Notes: generated by a model from the sequence alone, not told the origin. 6,561 nucleotides of DNA from Thermacetogenium sp. UBA5472 (GCA_002426495.1 DIQC01000060.1:10712-17272); one strand, 5' to 3'; shown: positions 1 to 6,438, counted from the stretch's first letter. Numbers and translations: made by a program.

Positions 1-800
1 TGCCGGAGATCTCCTATGTTGAAGTGGAAGTACACCCTCGTGCTACGGTGAAGGTTGTGGAAAAGAAGGAACCGGCTCCTTCCCAGGGGCCCTGTCATAT
101 TGTTGCCAAAAAGGAAGGGGTTATTGACAGCATTCTCGTCTTGGAGGGGCAGGCGATGGTCAAGGAGGGTGATCTGGTAAGAAAGGGGCAGGTACTGATT
201 TCCGGGGCTATTTATCCGCCTCCTCCGGAACCGGATCCGGCTAAACCTGATCAGCAACAGCAGCCGTCCGCTCAAAAACCCATACGCTTTGTCAATGCCC
301 AGGGTGTCGTGTATGGGAAGTACTGGTATCGTTTTTATGGAGAGGCCTTGCGGGATGAGGTTGTTGAGGAAAAAACAGGTAGGCGAATGCTTAGATACAG
401 TATTATTATGGGTGATAAGGAAATAATTATTAATGGTCCTCAAGAGATACCTTATAAATATTATGAATCGCAAACCAAGAGTAAAATTTTGCGATGGAGG
501 AATCAAGAGTTGCCTGTCGAATTTGTTACAATAGAAGCAGAGGAAGTCAGGCATGTTTCCCTTAAGCGAAGTTACGAGGAAGCTGTTGAAGTGGCTGCCC
601 AACGAGCCCGGGGAAAGGAAAGTAAAGGAATGTCCCAGGGGGCGGAAACGGTTACGCGTAAATATAAGGTACTCGGGGACAAGGACGACAACCCGGTTCG
701 AGTTGTTCTTACTGTGGAAACTAAAGAAGAGTTCGTTGTCACCCGGGGCATTAAACCAGCTGAGGAACCTGAGAAAGCAGATAAAACAGTTGACAATTAG
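1..800 (+). CDS. yqfD: Sporulation protein YqfD, 5'-truncated by the window edge
   Basis: The open frame runs in from the left edge (first full codon at base 3) and ends at TAG 798-800, so about 266 C-terminal residues are visible; the B. subtilis protein is about 400 residues and has membrane segments in the part missing here. The GTG at 24 is an internal Val codon, not a start, because the frame continues upstream as PEISYVEVEVHPRATVKVVEKK-like sequence, the segment typical of this family. After it come a small beta-rich domain (bases about 90-210), a Pro/Gln-rich linker (bases about 213-285), a VVYGKYWYRFYGEA segment and a charged, disordered-looking C-terminus. YqfD is a sporulation protein made in the mother cell, encoded next to yqfC; its biochemical role is not established. 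Its position directly upstream of phoH is the usual Firmicutes order. The identification rests on family memory plus context. Confidence 0.85.
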   Translation, partial: PEISYVEVEVHPRATVKVVEKKEPAPSQGPCHIVAKKEGVIDSILVLEGQAMVKEGDLVRKGQVLISGAIYPPPPEPDPAKPDQQQQPSAQKPIRFVNAQGVVYGKYWYRFYGEALRDEVVEEKTGRRMLRYSIIMGDKEIIINGPQEIPYKYYESQTKSKILRWRNQELPVEFVTIEAEEVRHVSLKRSYEEAVEVAAQRARGKESKGMSQGAETVTRKYKVLGDKDDNPVRVVLTVETKEEFVVTRGIKPAEEPEKADKTVDN

Positions 801-817
801 ATGTAGGTGCATATATT
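790..817 (+). promoter_or_regulatory. Predicted sigma-A promoter for the phoH operon
   Basis: A perfect -35 hexamer TTGACA (790-795) overlaps the last codons of yqfD. It is followed by a 16-nt spacer and TATATT (812-817), five of six matches to the -10 consensus. Transcription would begin near base 824 and give a leader of about 190 nt before phoH. The placement makes sense: yqfD is expected to be expressed during sporulation, whereas the downstream genes are vegetative housekeeping genes and need their own promoter. No experimental support is visible. Confidence 0.6.
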
Positions 818-939
818 GTATGGTAATCTGTCCATTTTGTCAGAGTAGCAGAGGTGCTCGGTCGTAGGAGTTAGGGATCTCAAACATAGGTCAGATGTAA
901 GAAAATAGCCAGGTCGGTCGGAGTCTAATTCCGGCTTAT

Positions 940-985
940 GACTTCTGGCATCAGACATCTATCTGATATCCGACATCCGGCATCC
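940..985 (+). repeat. Heptanucleotide tandem repeat array, consensus GRCATCY
   Basis: Six degenerate 7-nt units lie head to tail: GACTTCT, GGCATCA, GACATCT, then a 4-nt interruption ATCT, then GATATCC, GACATCC and GGCATCC. On the opposite strand the unit reads RGATGYC. The period of seven is not a multiple of three, which argues against it being protein-coding. The array sits in the phoH leader, eight bases before the ribosome binding site. Similar short degenerate GACATC-type arrays occur between genes in some clostridia (recollection, not checked). Confidence 0.7.
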
Positions 986-993
986 AAAATACT

Positions 994-1000
994 AGGGAGG
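994..1000 (+). promoter_or_regulatory. Ribosome binding site of phoH
   Basis: AGGGAGG is a strong Shine-Dalgarno match. It directly abuts TTG 1001 (no spacer, so that codon is a poor start) and lies 12 nt before TTG 1013, which is somewhat long but usable. It lies downstream of ATG 938, so it argues against that earlier start. Confidence 0.6.
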
Positions 1001-1012
1001 TTGAAAATCAGC

Positions 1013-1981
1013 TTGACAGTCAGCTCTGAAGCAAAAATAATGTTAAATGACAACAGTGCTGCATTTGCTCTTTTTGGCAGTCTTGACACTAATCTTAAGG
1101 CTATCGAAGAGAAAAGTGCTACCAGTATAATTGCGCGAGGGGATCAGATCATTGTGCGCGGTGATCAAAAAGCGGTGGAGGATACTGTCGCACTGTTAAA
1201 TCAACTCCTCGAGTGGAGTAAAAAGGGGAACTCAGTTACAATTAATGATATTAATTACGCCTGGCAGTTGATCAAGGGAGATTCTCAGGAAAACCTGGTA
1301 AAGATCAGGTCTGAAGTGCTGTTGAGCACAAATCGCGGCAAACCGGTGCGCCCGAAGACTGCCGGACAGGTGCGTTATATCCAGTCTATTAAGAATAATG
1401 ACATGGTATTTGCTATTGGCCCTGCAGGAACGGGAAAGACATACCTGGCAGTGGTGATGGCTGTCAGAGCTTTTAAAAATAAGGAAGTCAGCAGGATCGT
1501 CCTTGTGCGCCCTGCGGTGGAAGCTGGAGAAAAGCTGGGCTTTTTGCCTGGAGATATTCAGGAAAAGGTTGATCCATATTTGCGTCCACTCTTTGACGGT
1601 CTGTATAATGTATTAGGAACGGATCAAACCCAGCGCTATATGGAGCGCAATATCTATGAGGTTGCTCCTCTGGCCTATATGAGGGGGCGTACCCTGGATG
1701 ACTCTTTTGTTATTTTAGATGAGGCCCAAAACACCACTCCGGAGCAGATGAAGATGTTTTTAACCCGCCTTGGTTTCGGATCAAAGGCTGTGGTTACTGG
1801 TGATATTACCCAAATCGATCTTCCCAAGGGACAGTCCTCCGGGCTGGTGGAGGTGCAGAGAGTTTTGCGAGATGTGGAAGGGGCGGCATTTGTCAATCTT
1901 TCGGGAGATGATGTAATCAGACACCCGATGGTGCAGAAGGTTATTGAGGCCTATGAACTCTATGAGGCAGAACAAAAATAA
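1013..1981 (+). CDS. phoH: PhoH family ATPase (YbeZ/YqfE type)
   Basis: PhoH is a cytoplasmic P-loop NTPase of the superfamily 1 helicase-like fold; its exact job is unsettled, but the E. coli relative YbeZ partners the endoribonuclease YbeY, encoded two genes downstream here. Counting from TTG 1013 it has 322 residues, the family norm (about 320). Residues 1-75 form the small KH-like N-terminal domain with the AFALFG motif. The ATPase domain follows: Walker A GPAGTGKT at 136-143, the LVRPAVEAGEKLGFLPGD segment, Walker B VILDEAQN with D236 and E237, and the VVTGDITQIDLP sensor-like motif. The start is uncertain. ATG 938 would add 25 residues encoded largely by the heptamer repeats, TTG 1001 touches the Shine-Dalgarno sequence, and ATG 1040 would cut the first strand. 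The identification is secure; only the start is in doubt. Confidence 0.93.
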   Translation: MTVSSEAKIMLNDNSAAFALFGSLDTNLKAIEEKSATSIIARGDQIIVRGDQKAVEDTVALLNQLLEWSKKGNSVTINDINYAWQLIKGDSQENLVKIRSEVLLSTNRGKPVRPKTAGQVRYIQSIKNNDMVFAIGPAGTGKTYLAVVMAVRAFKNKEVSRIVLVRPAVEAGEKLGFLPGDIQEKVDPYLRPLFDGLYNVLGTDQTQRYMERNIYEVAPLAYMRGRTLDDSFVILDEAQNTTPEQMKMFLTRLGFGSKAVVTGDITQIDLPKGQSSGLVEVQRVLRDVEGAAFVNLSGDDVIRHPMVQKVIEAYELYEAEQK

Positions 1982-1996
1982 TCTTCGAAAATAGCT

Positions 1997-2001
1997 GGGA
2001 G
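1997..2001 (+). promoter_or_regulatory. Ribosome binding site deciding the pgpH start
   Basis: GGGAG lies 8 nt before ATG 2010. The alternative GTG 2001 overlaps this motif and has no ribosome site of its own, so ATG 2010 is the better start. Confidence 0.55.
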
Positions 2002-2009
2002 TGAAATAT

Positions 2010-4193
2010 ATGCTGGACATGCGCAGGGTAAGAGCTCTGCTGCGTCTGCTATTGAAAAAATACACTAAGAATCAGCTCATTAGAAGAGTAGGATGGGGAT
2101 TAATGTTCTTCCTGGCTACTCTTATTATAGTTGGCAGCGGTTATTCCTCCGGTAAATTGTCCTTTAGAGAGGGGCAGGTATCCCCTACTAATGTCTATGC
2201 TCCACGATCAATTGAATATGTGGATGAAGCTGAAACCGAACGACTGCGCCGTGAAGCTGTTATTAAGGTAGAGCAACCTTATCATGAGGATGCCAGTGTC
2301 TTGCCACAGCTGGAGAATGAGGTAAAAGACACTTTCAATAAGGTTCGTGAACTGCGCAATGCAGAGCTAGAATCAGATGATAGGCTCCAACAATTACGAG
2401 TCTATCTGCTGGAAGATGTGGGGATATCCGCTTTTGAGCTGGAGAATCTTCCTGTCAGTTCTCTGGAGTTATTACTGCAGGGGGAAGATTTGCAGTTAGG
2501 CGAAGCCGAAACCCTGAGCATAACCTTGCTTCAGGAAGAATTGCGTTATGGTCTCAGGGCTGACGCCCTGTCCATTGCCAGGGAAAACATAGCTAATAAG
2601 GTTACACAATCATCTATTAACAGTGAGTGGAAACCGGTGGTTTCTACAGTGCTGGTCAATATGATTCGTCCCAACCTGCTCTTTGACAGTGAAACTTATG
2701 AGCGAAGGGTTGCTGAGGCTGAGGCTGAGGTGCCCATTGTTGAACGTACATACAAAGCCGGCCAGGTTATTGTGCGGGAAGGGGATATCATCACTAGTCT
2801 GCATCTTGCAGTCTTGCGTCAGTTGGGTTTGGTGCGGGGAGGTGCGGCATGGCCGAGGGTGCTGGGTGTGGCTTTCTTTATTTTAATAATAGGGGTTTTA
2901 TTAGTAGCATATATTTATAGAACCAAAAGGGAAATGCTGGAGCATGACCAGCATATGATACTTTATGGTCTCTTGTTTGTTCTGACATTACTGATAGCTA
3001 GAGGTGTTTCAGTGATCACCATCAGCTCGCAGCCGGAAATCACAGCACTTGTGGGATATTTGATCCCGGTCGCTGCCGGAGGTATTTTGATTTCTATTCT
3101 ATTAGATAAGAGGTTAGCTGTATTTTCTGCCGTTATCTTCAGTCTTTTTGTAGGCATAATGACAAGCAATCAGCTGTCTTTTACTCTGGTAGGGTTTGTG
3201 GGAAGCATGGCCGGGATTTTCAGTATCGGTGTCTTTAGCACCAGATCTGATATTGTCAGAGGAGGGCTTTTTGTAGCTCTGGCTAATGCAGTTATGATCT
3301 TGATCTTTGGCCTGCTCAATGAAACATCTGTGGCGATGGTTTTGCTCGGTATGGGCATGGGTGCCATCAACGGGATTGTCTGTTCGATGCTGGTGTTGGG
3401 TGTGCTTCCCTATCTGGAGGGGGCTTTTGGAGTCACCAGTACAGTTCGCATGTTGGAACTGTCTAACCCCAGTCAGCCTTTACTCAAGCGTCTGCTGCTG
3501 GAGGCGCCTGGTACTTATCACCATAGCATTCTTGTGGGTAACCTGGCAGAGGCGGCTGCAGAGGCTATTCACGCAGATCCTCTTCTGGTACGGGTGGGGG
3601 CTTATTACCATGACATCGGTAAACTCAAGCGTCCCTATTTCTTTATTGAAAATCAGATGTCCCGGGATAATCCCCATGATAAACTCGCTTCCAGTTTGAG
3701 CACACTGATCATTAGATTACATGTGAAAGATGGGTTGGAACTAGCCCGTGAATACAAGCTGCCTCCTGCTATCCAAGAGATTATTGAACAGCATCATGGC
3801 ACCAGCCTTATCGCTTATTTTTATCAAAGGGCACTGGAGAGTGAGCATCCGGAGCTGGTTACAGAAGATGAATATCGTTATGATTCTCTTAAGCCTCAGA
3901 GCAAGGAGGCGGCTCTAGTGATGTTGGCCGACAGTGTGGAGGCAGGGGTCCGATCCTTACAAAAGTCTAACCCCAACCGTATGGAGGGTATGATCAGAAA
4001 AATCATTAAAGATAAATTAAATGATGGGCAGTTTGACGAGTGTGACCTGACCCTCAAGGATTTAAATGAGATTGCTATCGCCTTTGTGCGTGTACTGGGC
4101 GGGATATTCCATTCTCGGATCGAGTACCCGGAGGCAGCCTTGATTTCAGAATTAGAAAGGGGAAAATCAAAGGGTGCAGCTGTTAATCAGTAA
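2010..4193 (+). CDS. pgpH: Cyclic-di-AMP phosphodiesterase PgpH, membrane HD-domain protein
   Basis: PgpH (YqfF in B. subtilis) is a membrane protein that hydrolyses the second messenger c-di-AMP, which controls potassium and osmotic balance and wall stress. From ATG 2010 it has 727 residues, close to known members (about 711-718). The layout is complete: a basic N-terminus, a membrane segment at about 28-47, an extracellular 7TM-HDED domain (about 50-275), a block of hydrophobic membrane segments (about 283-470), and a cytoplasmic HD domain (about 485-710). Metal-site motifs are all present: YHHS with H504/H505, YYHDIGK with H534-D535, EQHHGT with H595/H596, and MLADSVEA. Three perfect GCTGAG hexamers encode Ala-Glu pairs at 235-240. 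The gene starts 28 nt after phoH and overlaps ybeY by 20 nt. The function is transferred from family knowledge; the active site looks intact. Confidence 0.95.
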   Translation: MLDMRRVRALLRLLLKKYTKNQLIRRVGWGLMFFLATLIIVGSGYSSGKLSFREGQVSPTNVYAPRSIEYVDEAETERLRREAVIKVEQPYHEDASVLPQLENEVKDTFNKVRELRNAELESDDRLQQLRVYLLEDVGISAFELENLPVSSLELLLQGEDLQLGEAETLSITLLQEELRYGLRADALSIARENIANKVTQSSINSEWKPVVSTVLVNMIRPNLLFDSETYERRVAEAEAEVPIVERTYKAGQVIVREGDIITSLHLAVLRQLGLVRGGAAWPRVLGVAFFILIIGVLLVAYIYRTKREMLEHDQHMILYGLLFVLTLLIARGVSVITISSQPEITALVGYLIPVAAGGILISILLDKRLAVFSAVIFSLFVGIMTSNQLSFTLVGFVGSMAGIFSIGVFSTRSDIVRGGLFVALANAVMILIFGLLNETSVAMVLLGMGMGAINGIVCSMLVLGVLPYLEGAFGVTSTVRMLELSNPSQPLLKRLLLEAPGTYHHSILVGNLAEAAAEAIHADPLLVRVGAYYHDIGKLKRPYFFIENQMSRDNPHDKLASSLSTLIIRLHVKDGLELAREYKLPPAIQEIIEQHHGTSLIAYFYQRALESEHPELVTEDEYRYDSLKPQSKEAALVMLADSVEAGVRSLQKSNPNRMEGMIRKIIKDKLNDGQFDECDLTLKDLNEIAIAFVRVLGGIFHSRIEYPEAALISELERGKSKGAAVNQ

Positions 4194-4677
4194 GGAGCAA
4201 TGCCAGGTTGAAGTCAAAGCAGAGATCATGACTTTGATCAGGGAAGCAATGGAAAAGATCTTAGAGGAAGAAGAATTCTCTCATGATTTTATCGATACGG
4301 CAGAAGTGAGTATGGTTCTGTGCGATGATCAACAGATGGCGGATCTCAATAGTCGCTATCGTGGGATTCCAGATACAACAGATGTATTGTCCTTTCCTAT
4401 GCTGGATAGCGAAGATGAGTTTGTTGATTTTACTGATGAAGTTCTATTGGGGGATATAGTTATATCTGTGCCCCGTGCCTTAGAGCAAGCTGATGAATAT
4501 GGCCATTCTCTGGTCAGAGAAATGGTTTTTCTTTCTATCCACGGCCTGTTGCATCTCCTGGGATATGACCATCAGACAGAGGACGAACGGAAGAATATGA
4601 GAGCCAAAGAAAAAAAGGTGCTTGGTATAATTGGTCTCATCGAGGAGCATGATGAGGATGGCAGAACGAAAATTTAA
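4174..4677 (+). CDS. ybeY: Endoribonuclease YbeY (rRNA maturation factor)
   Basis: YbeY is a zinc-dependent single-strand endoribonuclease involved in 16S rRNA 3'-end maturation and 70S ribosome quality control; it interacts with Era in some bacteria. The protein has 167 residues, normal for the family. The signature LNSRYRGIPDTTDVLSFP (about 58-75) includes the conserved Arg63, which corresponds to the catalytic Arg59 of E. coli. The zinc motif HGLLHLLGYDH has its three ligands at H123, H127 and H133. The start GTG 4174 lies inside the end of pgpH (20-nt overlap) with AAAGGGG 11 nt upstream. It gives the usual N-terminal strand QLLISKEQ and a first helix, so a later start is unlikely. The close overlap implies translational coupling to pgpH. 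Its last codons overlap dgkA. Confidence 0.96.
   Translation: MQLLISKEQCQVEVKAEIMTLIREAMEKILEEEEFSHDFIDTAEVSMVLCDDQQMADLNSRYRGIPDTTDVLSFPMLDSEDEFVDFTDEVLLGDIVISVPRALEQADEYGHSLVREMVFLSIHGLLHLLGYDHQTEDERKNMRAKEKKVLGIIGLIEEHDEDGRTKI
4642..4647 (+). promoter_or_regulatory. Ribosome binding site of dgkA inside ybeY
   Basis: GAGGAG lies 10 nt before ATG 4658 and 4 nt before ATG 4652. The first ATG (4649) and TTG 4631 are too close or upstream. ATG 4658 gives the usual MAERKFKDSF-type N-terminus, so it is preferred. Confidence 0.5.
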
Positions 4678-5026
4678 AGACAGTTTCCGGGAAGCGGGGG
4701 CAGGCATTTGGTATTGTGTAGTGTCCCAGAGGAATATGAAGATTCACCTGCTGGCAACCATTATTGTCCTGATAGCATCCTGGTTGCTGGGTTTAAATCC
4801 TGTGGAGTTTGCCCTTGTGATTTTTGCTATTACTCTGGTTCTGGTAGCGGAAATGTTTAATACAGCTGTCGAAAAAACGATTGATCTCTATGTTAAAACC
4901 TATCATCCTGGTGCTCGTATGGCCAAGCATGTTGCCGCCGGAGCGGTTTTAGTTGCTGCCATCAATTCTGTGGTCATTGGCGTTATTGTTTTTGGGCCGC
5001 ACTTATACAGCCTGTTGTTCATATAA
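4658..5026 (+). CDS. dgkA: Diacylglycerol/undecaprenol kinase DgkA with altered active-site residues
   Basis: A small integral membrane kinase of the prokaryotic DAGK family. Gram-positive members mainly phosphorylate undecaprenol to supply the carrier lipid for wall synthesis. From ATG 4658 it has 122 residues, as expected, with an amphipathic N-terminus (KFKDSFREAGAGIWY) and three hydrophobic helices (about 30-50, 53-75 and 95-118). An ungapped match to E. coli DgkA (offset 4) keeps E65, N68, E72 and K90, equivalent to E69, N72, E76 and K94. However, E28 is replaced by Gln24 (SQRNMKIH, where relatives have ERN) and D95 by His91 (AKHVAAGAV, where relatives have AKD). Both positions are associated with metal/ATP binding or catalysis, so activity is uncertain although the frame is intact. 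It overlaps ybeY by 20 nt. The family call is certain; the precise substrate is inferred. Confidence 0.92.
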   Translation: MAERKFKDSFREAGAGIWYCVVSQRNMKIHLLATIIVLIASWLLGLNPVEFALVIFAITLVLVAEMFNTAVEKTIDLYVKTYHPGARMAKHVAAGAVLVAAINSVVIGVIVFGPHLYSLLFI

Positions 5027-5122
5027 AGAGTAGCGGTGTGATGTCAGCGGAGTTATGTCCAGTAGGCAACTGGGTTTACGTTTAAATCGGCTGCTGCTTA
5101 TAGTATACAAGGAGGGCCAGTG

Positions 5123-5524
5123 ATGAAGGGGATCGGTGATCTGGAACTTATAGAAATGGCTAGAAGGACATCTGCTTCTGCTTATGCTCCCTATTCGGGT
5201 TTTTTGGTGGGAGCGGCGATTCTTAGCAGGGAAGGCACTGTATTTACCGGCTGCAATGTGGAAAACTCCTCCTTTGGCCTGACAGTTTGTGCTGAACGGG
5301 TGGCTCTTTTTAAGGGGATCTCAGAAGGCTGTAGGGAGTTTGAAGTTTTGGCTCTCTGGGCATCAACTCCTGTCTGGCCCTGTGGAGCATGCCTGCAGTG
5401 CCTGGCGGAGTTTGCTCCTGAGATACGGATTATTAGGCAGGGTGATCAAGGGGAAGTAGAGGAAGCTCAGTTAAGTGAGCTTTTACCTGCAGCCTTTTAT
5501 TTTAAGCCTTTAAGCAATAGATAA
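5123..5524 (+). CDS. cdd: Cytidine deaminase
   Basis: Cdd deaminates cytidine and deoxycytidine to the uridines in pyrimidine salvage; it is a cytoplasmic zinc enzyme of the small homotetrameric class. From ATG 5123 it has 133 residues (B. subtilis: 136). Visible motifs are YAPYSGFLVGAA near the N-terminus, the substrate-binding NVENSSFG, CAER with zinc ligand C56 and proton shuttle E58, and PCGAC with zinc ligands C87 and C90, followed by LLPAAF near the C-terminus. All three Cys ligands are present. The residue after the second PCGAC cysteine is Leu91, where B. subtilis, human and many others have Arg. The start is decided by AAGGAGGG (5109-5116), 6 nt before ATG 5123; the GTG at 5120 is too close. 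Its place between dgkA and era is the usual Firmicutes order. Confidence 0.95.
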   Translation: MKGIGDLELIEMARRTSASAYAPYSGFLVGAAILSREGTVFTGCNVENSSFGLTVCAERVALFKGISEGCREFEVLALWASTPVWPCGACLQCLAEFAPEIRIIRQGDQGEVEEAQLSELLPAAFYFKPLSNR

Positions 5525-5525
5525 G

Positions 5526-5545
5526 AGTGATAAAAAGTGATAAAA
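5526..5545 (+). repeat. Perfect 10-bp tandem duplication before era
   Basis: AGTGATAAAA occurs twice in a row (5526-5535 and 5536-5545), starting two bases after the cdd stop codon. The unit is not a multiple of three, so it fits spacer sequence better than conserved coding sequence. It therefore weakens GTG 5527 as the start of era. Confidence 0.75.
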
Positions 5546-5547
5546 GT

Positions 5548-5555
5548 GGGGTGAT
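5548..5555 (+). promoter_or_regulatory. Extended Shine-Dalgarno-like sequence at the era start
   Basis: GGGGTGAT resembles the extended complement of the 16S rRNA 3' end (AGGAGGTGAT). It overlaps GTG 5551 and ends 4 nt before ATT 5560. If it is the real ribosome site, it points to the ATT as the initiation codon rather than to GTG 5551 or GTG 5527, neither of which has a convincing site upstream. Confidence 0.35.
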
Positions 5556-6438
5556 TGCTATTAAATCAGGATTTGCCTGCCTCATTGGCAGGCCAAATGT
5601 GGGGAAATCGACACTGCTCAATCAATTTGTAGGCCATAAGGTTGCCATTGTGTCAGACAAGCCCCAAACAACCAGAAATCGCATTCTGGGAATCTTAACC
5701 ACAGAAGATGCTCAGGCTGTTTTTATCGATACCCCCGGAATACATAAACCGCGCCATAAACTGGGGGCTATCATGACACGTTTAGCTCAGGAAACCCTGG
5801 AAGAGGTTGATCTAGGGATTTATGTTGCCGATGCCTCTGTTTATTCCGGCTCTGGGGAGGAGTATATACTCAAACAGCTGCAAGGCATCAGCACGCCCGT
5901 TATTCTGGTATTAAATAAAATAGACCTTATCAAAAAACAAGAACTCCTGCCTATGATCGATTGGTTCTCGAAAAGGTATAAATTTAGAGATATTATACCG
6001 GTCTCTGCCTTGACTGCAGAGAACTTAGATAGTTTGAAGGAAGCGATTGCCGGTAGTTTAAAGGAAGGCCCATTCTTTTATCCTGCTGAAATGGTGACCG
6101 ATCAACCGGAAAACTTTGTTGCCTCAGAGATTATTCGGGAAAAGGTCTTACAACTCACCAGAGAGGAAATACCTCATGCAGTTGCTGTGGTTATCGAAAA
6201 CATGCAAGAGCGGGAAAATGGGTTGCTCGATTTAAACGCTGTGATCTATGTGGAACGTGATTCCCAAAAAGGCATCATCATCGGCCGCGGGGGTAGGATG
6301 TTGAAGGAGATCGGTAGGCGTGCCCGTCAGGAGCTGGAAGCCATCTTTGGCAACAAGATTTACCTGCAACTTTGGGTGAAGGTCAAGAAGTCATGGCGGG
6401 ATGACGAAACAGCCCTCCGCTCATTCGGCTACGACTAG
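5551..6438 (+). CDS. era: GTPase Era, 16S rRNA-binding ribosome assembly factor
   Basis: Era is an essential GTPase that binds the 3' end of 16S rRNA and assists 30S subunit maturation. From GTG 5551 it has 295 residues, close to the usual 295-301. The GTPase domain shows G1 GRPNVGKS (13-20), the G2 region KPQTTRN, G3 DTPG (60-63), G4 NKID (122-125) and G5 SAL (152-154). The C-terminal KH domain (about 215-290) carries the RNA-binding loop GRGG (245-248) and ends with the typical VKVKKSWRDDE...LRSFGYD tail. The start is unsettled. GTG 5527 would add eight residues partly encoded by a 10-bp tandem duplication and lacks a ribosome site. ATT 5560, 4 nt after GGGGTGAT, would give IKSGFACLIGRPN, matching where many clostridial Era proteins begin. 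It is probably co-transcribed with cdd, and functionally linked to YbeY upstream. Confidence 0.94.
   Translation: MIAIKSGFACLIGRPNVGKSTLLNQFVGHKVAIVSDKPQTTRNRILGILTTEDAQAVFIDTPGIHKPRHKLGAIMTRLAQETLEEVDLGIYVADASVYSGSGEEYILKQLQGISTPVILVLNKIDLIKKQELLPMIDWFSKRYKFRDIIPVSALTAENLDSLKEAIAGSLKEGPFFYPAEMVTDQPENFVASEIIREKVLQLTREEIPHAVAVVIENMQERENGLLDLNAVIYVERDSQKGIIIGRGGRMLKEIGRRARQELEAIFGNKIYLQLWVKVKKSWRDDETALRSFGYD

Larger units (their letters stand above)
801..1012 (+). other. Untranslated leader between yqfD and phoH
   Basis: This 212-nt stretch holds no supported gene. From left to right it contains the -10 box and probable transcription start, a region of GGTC/GGAG-rich sequence (about 856-925), the heptamer array (940-985) and the phoH ribosome site (994-1000). 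I see no recognisable riboswitch and no hairpin followed by a T-run. An ATG at 938 opens the phoH frame earlier, but it would translate the repeat array and is not preferred. Confidence 0.5.

Noticed and set aside
950..967. Inverted repeat ATCAGA-N6-TCTGAT as an operator or terminator
   Set aside because: It falls within the heptamer array and arises from the degenerate units; there is no T-run and the stem is only 6 bp.
940..985. CRISPR array
   Set aside because: Units are only 7 nt with no spacers between them and there are no cas genes.
938..1012. N-terminal extension of PhoH from ATG 938
   Set aside because: It translates the heptamer array, lies upstream of the strong AGGGAGG site, and makes the protein longer than the family norm.
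572..3699. Long open frames on the minus strand and in other + frames across yqfD, phoH and pgpH
   Set aside because: They are fully inside recognised genes, show no family motifs and have no supporting ribosome sites or context.
5041..5085. 14-codon ORF between dgkA and cdd
   Set aside because: It has only a weak ribosome-site candidate and is of a length expected by chance; nothing in its sequence suggests a leader peptide.
5075..5104. Possible promoter TTTACG-N18-TATAGT before cdd
   Set aside because: The -35 match is weak, and the start of transcription would fall inside the cdd ribosome site, removing part of it.
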